DNA of 64,000 bases, taken from NCBI GenBank assembly GCA_023055355.1, contig JALJCS010000001.1:21539881-21603880 (forward strand), in the 5' to 3' direction. Within the stretch, counting starts at the first letter, position 1; every line of letters begins with the position of its first letter. Below the pieces are notes generated by a model, which saw nothing but the letters and a program-made list of their open reading frames with translations, was not told where the DNA came from and made no database searches. This document shows, piece after piece, positions 13,801-24,812 of the stretch. Made by a program: the position numbers and the translations under genes. This stretch comes from Agelaius tricolor (taxonomy: Eukaryota > Chordata > Aves > Passeriformes > Icteridae).

Positions 13801-15249
13801 ATGGTCTACAAATAGAAAAGTCTATGGAAATTTATAATGGGAGTAATGATGAATGTACTCAGTGTTCTAGTTAGAGCCAAGTGGGCCATTTCACATAATG
13901 CTTTACAGTAAATATAACCAGGCCTTTATACACTATCATTTTTATTCCCTGTCATCCACATACCCTTTAGGAATGAAAGTCTAAACCACCCAGATTCTTG
14001 ACTTAGAAACGGCATAAATTTTTTATTTAATTTCATGCTAGTTGTTATCTGACCAGAATCACAAATTGTGAAGACAAAATGAAAATAAGAAAAAGAATAC
14101 AGGAAGGAAAATGGAAAGGCAGAAGTCAAGACATATACAAAGACATTTGGAAACATCACAAATAACTATGTAAAAGTCAAAAGAAATTTGATTTGCTATT
14201 TTACAGTTCAGTTCTATAATTTACAAGAATCTTTGGCAAATTTGCAAGCAGTCTAAAAATGAAGGTTTCCTGAGTAGCTTAGTATCTTCAAAAGCAACTA
14301 ATTTTACCCCCATTTTTCCCACATCATTTATAAATATTGTCAAGCAGTTCCAACACTTTAGAGGTCCTTGTTGGACCTCACCAATCTGAAAAACCTCTGC
14401 AAGTGACAAGACCCTTTTCTGCCATCATGGCAAAACTTCAGGCGCATCTGTAAGAGGAGTTACCCAACCTGAGAACCTTGGCTTGGCACACTTGGACTCA
14501 CACAACACACAGGAGGAGCCCAGAGCCTGGGAGTGTCTACTAAAAACAATTCCCTCCAGCAGAGTCTCTCACTGAGAGCAGACCAGCACAAAAGGCCTTG
14601 TGAGCCACCTCTGCCTTGCACTGAGTTCAGAGGTGGGAGAGAGGCATTTCATGAGAGAAATTATGGTTCTGTATCAACAGAAGCATCAGATCAGGCCAAG
14701 GAAAGCAAGCCGCAGGTTTGGAGCACAAAGCTCCGAGTTCCTCATCCTCACCTCTACACATCACTGACTTGGATCAATGTGCTTTCTCAGCACAAACAGC
14801 ATACAATTACACAAATCTAAGAGGTGAACTAACACCACTGACATCTTTTCAAAAAAGAAGTTAACACAGAGAACTGGCCCAGACTTTTTTTTAGCTCAGT
14901 ATATCAAAGTTATTTACAACTAATTCAGCTTAATGGAACCATAAGAATTGGACACGTTATCTATGGGTTGTGCTAAAACTTCTCCTGACATTACAAAAAA
15001 CACATGGGCGAATGTGTACTGACAAAGAGTCACAGAGTAGGGTGTAGCAGATCCTACAGAATACAGACATTTCAATGGCAGAAAGAGAGCTCTGGAATAT
15101 TTTGAAAGTAAGGGATGCACACAAAACTTATATCACTTCACAGGGTGAGGAATTTCAAACAAGTCCAGCTGAAAAATGTATTCAGATTAAAATGCTCTGT
15201 TAGTGCTTGCACTTTGTAACCTGTAAGTAAAATAAAACAAAACCCTTAC

Positions 15250-15408
15250 CTGAATGATATTCCACTTAATTTTTAATAGGATAGGACCAGAAAAAAACAG
15301 TAGGCAGAGAAATGCACCATGAATTTCACTGTCCCACCTTCTGTCTCTATGCTGTCACATCAACCAAAACAAGGACAGGCCCCATCACATGAATGAAGAA
15401 GGATAAAA
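15250..15408 (-). other. Candidate cryptic exon in KCNK2 intron 5 (stop-containing)
   Basis: On the sense strand, a strong acceptor (CCCCTCTCCCAG, AG at 15410-15409) and a near-perfect donor (CATTCAG|GTAAGGG, GT at 15249-15248) enclose 159 nt. The acceptor is 113 nt downstream of the exon 5 donor. Inclusion after exon 5 would complete a valine codon instead of glycine and reach an in-frame TAG after 20 codons, removing M4 and the tail. This is inference from splice-site consensus only. Such pseudo-exons are common in long introns, and there is no sign here of protein-level conservation. Confidence 0.2.
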
Positions 15409-15521
15409 CTGGGAGAGGGGTACCACAAGAGAGATACTTCTGTCCCAAAACCAAGAAAAAAATGCAGAATAAATATCACTGTGCAAAACATTATAAGACA
15501 GAGTTATGAAAAAAATCTTAC

Positions 15522-15708
15522 CTGCCACATAGTCACCAAATCCAATGGTAGTTAAAGTGATGACCACAAAGTAAATTGCATCTAACGTGTTCCAGCCTTC
15601 TATGTGCTTGAATATAACTGCAGGAAGGGCAACAAACAGCACGCAGCCAAACAGAATGAATATTATTGTTGAAATGATGCGAATCTTTGTCTGACTCACA
15701 TTCCATTT
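15522..15708 (-). CDS. KCNK2: KCNK2 coding exon (M3 and second pore; mammalian exon 5)
   Basis: The exon is 187 nt: 62 codons plus one base. It begins [10 protein letters not shown] (end of the M2-M3 linker). It continues with M3 ([20 protein letters not shown]), a short outer turn ([12 protein letters not shown]), pore helix 2 ([11 protein letters not shown]) and selectivity filter 2 ([10 protein letters not shown]). The second filter carries phenylalanine in place of the GYG tyrosine, as is usual for TREK channels. The acceptor is CTTTCCTTTCCAG|AAATGG, with a strong pyrimidine tract, and the donor is GCAG|GTAAGA. The HIEGWNTL turn differs from the HIEGWSAL I recall in mammals. The intron after this exon stays open in frame for 44 more codons, and a candidate cryptic exon lies 113 nt downstream. 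Confidence 0.96.
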
Positions 15709-18089
15709 CTGGAAAGGAAAGGGGAAAGAGAGGAAACCCATTGATAATAAAACTGCACCCATGCACATCAGCACCCATCACCCCCCAGTGCGCACTACAT
15801 AGCTTTAGAGGACTGCATTATAATTCTCAAACAAACAGGAAAACTCAAGCAGGATTTTATTCTGAAAAGGGTTTCAAAGCAAGCATGACTATCCTAGGAA
15901 ACATTTGCCAGCAGTAAATGCAGAGCAGGGCTGGATTCTTTATGGGTGAGCAGGATGTGTAGCATTCAGTAATACCAACAGCTGATGATGTAAAAGTTTT
16001 GAGGGCTGTCTAGATATTTGAGTGAGTTAAAAGTAGTGCATGCATCTGCAATTTCTCTCATTTGGTACATCCACAAATAATCAACTAAATAAGGTGAATT
16101 TTAATCAAGTTCTCTGCAATCAAATAATCAGCTAAACCATATCCTACAAAGCAGAGCTGGAAGGGATGTAAGAGAGCCAAACCTGTCCAAGGACAAGATA
16201 AACCCACCTAAGCCATTGGCCAGGCAACCTGTGATCATACTCTTGTAATCTGATAATTTTCCTAATTCTTAACCTACATGTCAACTCCTTCTGTTTAGGT
16301 ATACTGTTTATGGTCTTATCCAAGACAAATACAGAAATTGTTAATTTTCTCTTTCCACCAAATTTTCACAGGTGTTCTCTTTCAGTTACATGTTCTTTAA
16401 ACCAAATTTATTTATTTCCTTTTCCTTCCCTTCCTATTTTTCTTGCAATCCCTTGGCACCAGCAAACTAGCCCATGTTTCATTAAGTGCTGTACTCAAAA
16501 GTAGATATCAAAAAAATAGCACAAAATGGAATGGAATGAGCCTTTCTTATGCTTTGCCTATTTTCCATGGCAGTATGACATTAACCCATGTTAGCATGTA
16601 AACTTCTAGAGTCCACAGAACATTTCCATAAAATTGCACCTAGACAGCTGTTTCCTGACATGCAGCTGCATAAGTTATTATTCCTTCATACATTACTTTG
16701 AATTTGTCCTGCTTAAATTTAATCCTATCTAGTCAGACTGCTTTTCAAAAATTTTAAGATCATTTTGATCCTCCAAGTTTTAGTTGTCTCCCCAGCTTGA
16801 GACCATCTGCAGATTTAATGAACCACATCATTTAACTGTGGTGTATGCTATTAACATTTTTCTAAACTGCACTACAGCTAGAACAGACCCCTGCAAAATT
16901 CCATTTTGCATGCCCAGCGAATTTGACATTTTTCATCCATCCAATGCATGTCAGTTCAACCTAAAAGAAGGGATTATACAAGAAACTTGCACAGAAATCA
17001 ACTGAAAATGAAATTGTGTTGTTCACAATGGATGTTTTCTTGTTTTTAAGTTTCAGTGGGAACTGTGTTTACAGTCAGCATGATCAAGGTCAAGCTTTTG
17101 TAACCCAAAACAGAGTAATAGCTTGTGTTATGGCAAAATAACACAAGCTGTTACACCTGCTCTGACCCATCAGCATCTCCCAGTACTTTAGGCAAGCTAA
17201 TAAACAGAATTAGAGAGTGTTCCAGACTGCAACATCAAGATCAATGTTTTCACTCAGATATTGTCAAAAGAGGGGATGATACTGCTTTTTATCTCGGGGC
17301 ATTCTTCTTGTAGGGATACACCCAGAATTAAAAAAAAGGAAAATCATTATCTCTACAAGCAAAAGAGAGGCAGAAATTGATCTCAGAACTTATATACCTT
17401 TAAGAAAAAAAAATCAGCTATGAAAACCCAGAAATTATAAAGTGTTCCTATGGAATGTTCTTGCCTTTTTCAGACAAATCTCAATGGAAATCTGTGTTCT
17501 TCACTAGTACCTTGTCTGGACACGAACTGATGTTTCAAAGCCAAAAATGCCTTTTCTTAAAAAGCTTTCAAGCTTGTGTTTGCCTGTTACATAAGACTAC
17601 TTAGCACAGGCCCAGTTTGCATCAAAAACAAAGCCATGTCAGACCTTTTCCATAAAGAAAAGGTGTCCTGCATGCAAGGGTAGGGCTTGGTGTGGAAGAC
17701 CAGTCCTAACACTTGCAGTGCTGATGCAAACAGCTAAAAAGTTGGTTACTAAGCATTCATTGCTTCAAAAACCCCAGTGAATACATTTCCTATCACAATC
17801 TAGATAAAAACCTTTAAGGGTAAGCATCACAGCAGGCTTACGAGTAACAAGAAAAGAGCAAAACCAAAATTATTTGGGAATTATTCCTCTTCCCAGCCAT
17901 AACAATAGTAGTAACCCAATTCTCAGAGGTGTTCATTAGCAAGTTCAGACTGTGCCAAGTCCTTCCTACCTTTTCCTGTACATCTGATTGCAACAATGAA
18001 CTATACCCTGTTTTTCAGGGCTTTTCATTTCACTTGTGAGATTCAGAACAAGCAGCAAAAGAACAAAATGAGGCAGTCAGCATACTCAC
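15709..18089 (-). other. KCNK2: KCNK2 intron 4 (2381 nt)
   Basis: Short phase 0 intron between the M2 exon and the M3/pore 2 exon, with donor GTGAGTATG and acceptor TTTCCTTTCCAG. Its middle (about 16145-16960) resembles a very old CR1 copy in minus orientation. The rest shows no feature I recognise. Confidence 0.85.
16145..16960 (-). mobile_element. Possible ancient CR1/L3-like LINE remnant
   Basis: Scattered phrases resemble the reverse complement of old amniote CR1 elements: AGCTGGAAGGGATGTAAGAG near 16155, CCTAATTCTTAACCTACATG near 16261, CCCAGCTTGAGACCATCTGC followed by AGATTTAATGA near 16790, and AGAACAGACCCCTGCAAAAT near 16880. Order and orientation agree with one very diverged minus-strand copy, or two adjacent ones. 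The edges are uncertain, and the assignment rests on pattern memory without an alignment. Confidence 0.4.
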
Positions 18090-18250
18090 AACAAAGGTAT
18101 CTTCTACTTTGGCAATTCCTTTTCCAAAGATTGTCCCTAGTTGATCTCCAACACCAGCCAACAGAAAACCAAACAGAGGAATTCCCAATAAGGCATAGAT
18201 GATACAGAATATCTTTCCACCTTGTGTGCGTGGGGAGATGTTTCCAAAGC
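18090..18250 (-). CDS. KCNK2: KCNK2 coding exon (first selectivity filter and M2; mammalian exon 4)
   Basis: The exon is 161 nt and completes the split glycine codon (G|GC), giving [15 protein letters not shown], the rest of selectivity filter 1 (TIGFG). Next comes M2 ([19 protein letters not shown]) and the cytosolic M2-M3 linker ([20 protein letters not shown]). The acceptor is ATTTAG|GC with a weak pyrimidine tract (TTGTTTGTAATTTAG). The donor is TTTGTT|GTGAGTATG, close to consensus. As I recall human TREK-1, only the Q in PRTQGG (E in human) and the final V (I in human) differ. The length is not a multiple of three, so skipping shifts the frame. Skipping of this exon is reported in mammals and gives a truncated TREK-1. 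Confidence 0.95.
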
Positions 18251-19578
18251 CTAAATTACAAACAACTTGGGATGTTTAATAGGTTACACATAATACATTT
18301 TAAGTTTTAAAAGAACTGTGGGAACAGAACAGTTAAAAACAGGCTAACCAGGTTAACCATATGACACAACAAACATTCAGAGAAATTAAATGAAAATGTA
18401 GGTTGTACAATCCTCTCTGAGCCACTCTCTTATCATCTGCTACATGTAGTTAATAGCAATTGATTGATCTATGCCTTAGACTGCCAGTGTCTGCTGCAGC
18501 ACCTGTAAATTACACAGGTGTAAACACAACACAGCACCTGTAAGCAACACAATTTTCCTTCACATGGGCCAAGCTTCAAAGTGAAGTGGCTTTAAAAAAG
18601 CCCAAACCACTTGGATGAGCAAAACAGGGATTTCTACCATAAATGGGACTGCCTAGATTCTTCATTATTAAAGGCCTTGGTTCCTTCAAACAAAGCTTAG
18701 AGATACAGCTCATGGCTCTGTCCATTTGAAAGTGGAAATCATTTTGTCTTCACAGGCTTGTATAAAAGAGCAGCCCAAATTCCTGTGATGGCTCGATTGC
18801 TGCTGGTCCACTCAGAACAGAGAAAGTGAAATACAAAGAGCACAGGGTGCAGCACCTGTGGAATGCCCTCAGTACATCTCCCAGGATCAGTATTTAATGA
18901 TTTGGACAAGGTCACACAGGCAGAACCCTACAAAAAAGTTTCATGAGCTTAAGTCCTGGGTTTTAATTCAAACATTTTTCTCCTCCAAAGGATCAGTCAT
19001 GTTTTGAGGGAGCAGTAGCAGTAACACCCCAGAATTTCTGACATTATTTCACTTTTTAGCAGAACAACATGCCCTTCAAAGGAGGCAAAAGGGAAAACTT
19101 GTCATTAAAAAGACTTACCTTTAGAAATCAGACAAAAGCTTCTTTTAACATTACCTTCTTGTTAGAAAAATAACTTGCAAATAAAAAGCAAAGTGGTTTG
19201 GCATGTAGTTGAGAAATTCATCTTAGTGTCTTAAATTTTTCATAAGAAAAACATTATATGCACACAAATCTCTCAAAGAAAATCTATTTTTCTGGAAACA
19301 ATCCAAGAAATTTTATTTTTAAAGTAGCTTAACATTTTTTTCACAACCTGACAAAATTCCAGCAATATAGAGTTCATTTAATGAATGTCTTAGCTATTTA
19401 TCAGCATTTGTATCTAAAGATTCTGAGCATGAAGGTTTAAAATGTAGATTTTCTTTATGAAACCTATTTACTTAATTTCTGGTTCTGCCCTCATGTAGGT
19501 AAGCTACACCAAAGCTCTGTGGCTAAAACTACTTTTTCCTTTCAGAACACACAAGACAAAACTGTCCCTCACTTAACT

Positions 19579-19754
19579 TGGAATGGGTTGCTCAGAGAAG
19601 CTGTGGGTGCCCCATCCCTGGAAGTGTTCAAGGCCAGGTTGGATGGAGCCCTGAGCAATGTGGTTTAGTGTAAGATGTCCTTTTCCATGGCAGGGAAGTA
19701 AGAACTAGATGATATTTTAAGATCCCTTCCAACCCAGGCCATTTTATAATTCGT
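19579..19754 (+). mobile_element. CR1 LINE 3' fragment, plus orientation
   Basis: The last ~175 nt of a CR1 element: TGGGTTGCTCAGAGAAGCTG, TGCCCCATCCCTGGAAGTGT, TCAAGGCCAGGTTGGATGGA, then AACTAGATGATATTTTAAGA and CCTTCCAACCCAGGCCATTT. It ends in a decayed ATTCTATGA-type terminus (ATTTTATAATTCGT). It is 5'-truncated and encodes nothing intact. Confidence 0.9.
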
Positions 19755-22181
19755 TACCATAAAATTAAATGACAATGGGAATATATTTTACTCCTAGATA
19801 ATCCTCTCTGAAATGAGTTATCAGACTGCACTTCTGTAAACAACAAATGCAATATTGATAGAATTCAGTCAGAGAAAAGAAAGTTGATATTTAAATTTTC
19901 CCTAAATCTTAGCTCACAAACCTTGTCAAAAAAAGGAAAAAAAAGAAAAAAGAAAAGGAACAAAATCACAGGAAATACCAATTACAGGTTGCAGAGTCCT
20001 ACAATCTTGTAAATGTTCCCTGCACTAATATATGAAAGAAAGCCTGCATCAGAAAACTGGGAAAATGTCACAGCAACTTTAGACCAACCCAATATGCTTC
20101 CTTAAACCAGAGTCAGGGTTAAAATTATAATTCAGGAAATTTCAGCTCCACTGAGTTCACTCTGTCCCTTCGTGCACCAAGGAGTAAAGTTTTAAAATAA
20201 AATTAGCTCATCACCAATAAAAAGGGACAAACAGATCCAAGCTGCTCTGTTTTCATAAGCATGCCTGTTCATGGATCAACAGAAGCTTGAATTGTTCCAG
20301 GTTATAATTCCTGGGAGGTCTTAATGCAATTCAGAATCAGGGGTCTGGCTACACCAGATTTAGAAAACTCATGCTAGGGGATTTGGCAGTCACGTTTTAT
20401 TTACTTCTCTACAAAAGCAATGTCTTGCAATGGTGACTAAACACCAGCCCAGTGGAGCACATGCCAAGCAGGCAGTTTTGCTTGGCTGGCCCCATAACAC
20501 AAGCAGGCACTCTGTGAGCATCCCAGAGCTCTTACAGGGGCTGTTGCTCTGCAGCATGCTTCTCATCTGCTGCTAATTGGTATGAGGACACCAAGTTCAC
20601 ATTCAGCTCTGGGTGTTCTCCCGAAATCAGACTTATGTCTTCCTTGAAGGAAGGGTGGTAGTTCATTTTTACACTCAAATTCTTGGTTTTTATCCTAAAA
20701 ACTGCCAAGTGCTTTTCTTCCATAAACACAGAAAAGGTATTTTGTGATATTTGTATGATTCAATCACACATTACTGGATAAAATAGCACTCCACCAGGTA
20801 GCAGTTCATTTCTGTCCAGATGCTCACTGAGCATTACACAAACCATGGGTAGGGTACATACTTTAGTGACCTGATCTACCAAGGGGTTTCCATCACACAT
20901 TAATCACATTTCCTACTGTGTCATGTTTTATAACAGTCTGCTGCTGTACACCACAGCCTACTTTGAGAGTTACACAAGTTGTCCTTAAATCCTACTCTCA
21001 ACTGCTCCAGTGAAAACCTAATCCATTATTTATACAACGGGAGAGAAAATGTATTTATATTTCATATGGTTGATGTAATTCCCAAGAGGTTGGTGTCAGA
21101 AAAGTATTATTTCTTTCTTTAAATAATTATAATAAAGACAAAAAAGAGGAATTCTGTTGCTAGGTAAAAACCAAGGAAACTTTAATTTTGGCTGGGAGAA
21201 GAGAACATGGCCATAGGAATTCTGCTGCATATCCCTGTGTACCACAGAGCTCCTGCATGTGGAGGGCAGGAACATCTGGCCCCAGTAGCAATGCAGTAGC
21301 TCCCTGGTATATTTTCACTTCAGAGTTCCCCTTTCCACTCAAGAGGCAGCATAAAGGCTGCCTTGCTCACAGACAAACCCTGGGGAATCAGCCACATGAC
21401 AACACAGTCTGCTGGCTCTTCCCTGCCTCAGAGCTCCTTGCTTGGATGGGATGGGGACAGGATGTGCTCACTGCAACTGCACAGGCAGCCTCAGTGCCCT
21501 GCTTATTCTTCACATTTTCAGTCCTGTGCTGCTCAAACCTTCCCCTGTTTCTGAGGGGGAAATTCCTAGAACTGGTCCATTCCCCACTTCAACCCAATAT
21601 ACTTGGGTTTGATTGTGGAAATTTACAAGTTTCTTGATTTAAACTTCTAAATTCATCGGAAATCTTCTCTCAAAGCTTTTAATCAATGCTATCTGCCATG
21701 AGCAGTACAGAGTACAAAATTTAACTTGCTAAATGGAATCTGTTTCATCCAAAATACTGTCAGCATCATTTCAGACTGTCCTTCCCCGATGCACCCTCCC
21801 CACTTCGCTTTCATAACCAGGAGGATGATTTGCCTCCTAATTTCACCAAATCCCTTTCATGTTCTGCTAAATTCTCAGTATGCTTTTAATGAACAAAGGA
21901 CTTGTCTCTGACAAGCAACTGTGGACAAGAAATGCATTTTACAAGGAGCTTCCAGTAACCCTTGAGTGAATTCTGATTCTTTGATTCTGTGTGAATTAAG
22001 AATAAAAGCCTATTGTAAGTAGTTTGTAACTAATTTCTCCACTCAAAAAAGTAACATATTCCAGGGTTTCAGCTCCAAACTCCTAGGAGTCCCCGAGATT
22101 CAAATCACGTTCAAAGGAAATCTGTATCCCTTTGGTCAGCTATAGAGGTGGAAGTAGGGGTATGCAAAATGAAAAGGATTT

Positions 22182-22222
22182 TAAAAAAACCAAAAAAACC
22201 ACCAAAAAACCCCAAACAAAGA
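22182..22222. repeat. A/C-rich low-complexity tract
   Basis: Runs of A separated by CC or CCCC (AAAAAAACCAAAAAAACC, then ACCAAAAAACCCCAAAC). Same composition class as the tracts at 42.1 and 43.8 kb, and the complement of those at 1.7 and 47.4 kb. Confidence 0.85.
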
Positions 22223-24640
22223 AATATTTTATAGGATTCATTACTTTCATATAGTCTTTTTGACATATTTCTGGGAGAATGAAAGCATCTGTAACTTTCC
22301 CATGAGAAGCAGATTCGCTGTTAAGCAGATACAAGTAACTTTAATAACTATATATTACTGCTTTTGAGCAAAACAATGTTTGAAGTTTCAAATTCTAGTT
22401 GAGTCTTCCCCCATGACAAACAATAGATTATATTGCAAATATGAAAAAGCTTGAAATGCTATGAATTCTCATACAATTGACATGATACTTTTGTTTAGAT
22501 GGCAAGCATCCTTGTATTCAAACCTTCATAAAAAGGAAGACTGAAAACTAATTTAAATTTTTTGTGTGTTTTAATTAGAGAGAGCAATTCCTTTGCTTTC
22601 TAGTTAACCAGTATCTTCAGAAAACTCTTATGGATACACATTTTCAAAGTGGAGTTAAAAATATAGAGACTCCAAAATGAGCATGTTTTTTACATAAAAT
22701 TCCTAGACAAAGCAGGGCATCTACTGAAACTACCTAGCTGCAATTAAGTATTTTCCCATGTGAGAGATTATAGGTGTTTTTGATAATTCTAAGACTAGAT
22801 TTTATTTGCTAAATTGACTGGAAGAGAGTGCTACCACCTATGATTCATTTATTTCAAGTACCTCAGGTAGAATTGAAAGTTCTGGGGAAGTTATGAAACA
22901 TTTTCTTTCTATACAAGGAAAGATAAATTCAAGTACGAGCAAATGTTTTCTCCATGTTTATGACAAACCTCAGATTAAACAAGGCATCATTCGTGAGATA
23001 TCAAAAAGAAATTAAATTATCTCAAGTTTATGCTGTATATTTTAAGGTATGAGAAACTACTCTCAGCAGTAGGTTTGGATATGCAGTCCATTGATGGAAG
23101 AGCTCAATACTGAGGATAAATGGTTTGGTGAACAGGCACACTCCTAATTACACAAAAGTGGATTACAGAAAGTTGATACTGAGATTTCATAGAGTCAGAG
23201 GAAAGGCAGAGCTCCTGGCTGCGGACTCCCAGGAGGCTGGAGCCAGGGGAAGCAGCTGCCATGGCCTTGGCCTCAGCCACCAAACTCTGTGTGCCACTGT
23301 CAGTGGCGTTTCCGTGGTTCACATCCACCCTGACCACCCCACTCAATTACAGTGACTGCCCTTCTCAAAGGGCACACGTGGGTTTTGATACTGAATGTCA
23401 AATTGATTTTAAGAGATCAAAGGATGCTTTTTCCAGGCCCTAAGGAGCTATCTGGTAAAATCTTTATAAAAGGTACCTCATTGAATTTCTAGAAGATAAA
23501 ATGCATTTTTCCCTTGAGATCAGCACTTGGGCTCAGGAGATTAGGATTAAATATATCCCTGCCCAACAGTGTCAAAGCAGAGATATGCACTTAATCACAG
23601 ATGAATAAGATATTCCTTTTAGCATAAATAATGCTCTAGACATAATCATTAAACAGAAAGTCAATGTTTGTACCCATACTGACTATGGGGAAATCCCTCC
23701 ATACACTGCAGAAATAGCAAAACTTGTACTCATTGTGTGGAAAACAATCCCCATTTTTACACTGATCCCTTTTCCTTTCCTTCTCTTGACTCTTTCCTAC
23801 ACTTCCAGTTTGACATGCTTGTGTATGCCTGTTCTGTATATTTGCATATCTACAAACACATATTCCATGAGGTTTTATGGCTTTGGATACTACAAGTACA
23901 AGGGCTTTTCCAGTTCTCCGTGTGACTTCCCTCCCAACATTGCAAAGTAGGTAGAAAATTCCTATTCTCCTTTTTACAGGTAGGTAACTGAAGCACAGAA
24001 GGAAGGAAAGTCCAAAGTTCTCTCTATCATTTAGGTCGATAACTCACACCAAACAAGTGGCTGAGCTCTATGCATTATACTGACCATTAATTAGTGGAAG
24101 TTTGTCATCTGAAGCCCCCAAAGACCCTCAGGCTTGCTCAAGCTAGAGATACACAGAGATAGGTGCTGCCAATATCCAAAAGCTCTGGGCTCCCCTCCTG
24201 TCAGGGCCAACACATGTGCATGCACATACATTCCTGAACACAGAGCAAGAGAATCTGAAGGCTGAACAAGTACAAGGATTACTTGAAAATCTAAACCTCA
24301 AATGAATTGAATACAAATACTTTTGCTTTGCAAGTACATTTCTGTGCTATATATACACATGAATTTTTTCACTTATGAACATACTGTGTGCTACAGCCCT
24401 TGCTCACAAGCTGCTGCCTGTGGAATCCCATCATGAATATGCAGATAGTGCTCCTCCTTCAAGTTAATTCATCAATTGCATGTACAGAAAATAATTTAAC
24501 TTTTCAATTTAAGAAATTCCTGCATGAATCCTCCTGATGGAAGAGCCCTGTGCAATAACAGAGATGAAGTTCTCTCTATTTTAGACCATGGTCTGCTAAG
24601 AAACCAAAAATCTTTGCTTTACAGAAGTTTGGTGTAATTT

Positions 24641-24812
24641 CTTCATAGAATTGTTTAGGGTGGGAAAGACTTTAAAGATTGAGTCCAACCATTACCCTAA
24701 CACCACCAAGCCCACCATTAAACCATGTCCCTAGGTGCCACTTCTACACATCATTTATATGCCTCCAGGGTTGGTGACTCAACCACTTCACTCACCCACT
24801 CCAGCTTCTAGA
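24641..24812 (-). mobile_element. CR1 LINE fragment, minus orientation
   Basis: Plus-strand text runs TTCATAGAATTGTTTAGGGT, then GGGAAAGACTTTAAAGATTG, AGTCCAACCATTACCCTAAC, ACCACCAAGCCCACCATTAA, ACCATGTCCCTAGGTGCCAC, and GTGACTCAACCACTTCACTC. This is the reverse complement of a well-known avian CR1 subfamily tail, different from the one at 5.3 kb. The right edge is approximate. Confidence 0.9.

Larger units (their letters stand above)
7215..15521 (-). other. KCNK2: KCNK2 intron 5 (8307 nt)
   Basis: Intron between the M3/pore 2 exon and the M4 exon, phase 1, with GTAAGA donor and TTTCAG acceptor. It is AT-rich and unusually free of clear repeats. Notable items are the C7/C9 run at 7788-7812 (G-rich in the transcript), a GC-richer stretch at about 10800-11030 with many chance frames, and a candidate cryptic exon at 15250-15408. 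I found no other coding exon or RNA gene. Confidence 0.85.

Noticed and set aside
21188..21637. 149-codon plus-strand open frame
   Set aside because: No recognisable motif, overlapped by another chance frame on the same strand; explained by a GC-richer stretch.
23184..23346. TTTCATAGAGTCAGAGG resembling a CR1 end, followed by GC-richer sequence
   Set aside because: Only the first few bases resemble CR1; the following text does not continue as any CR1 tail I know.
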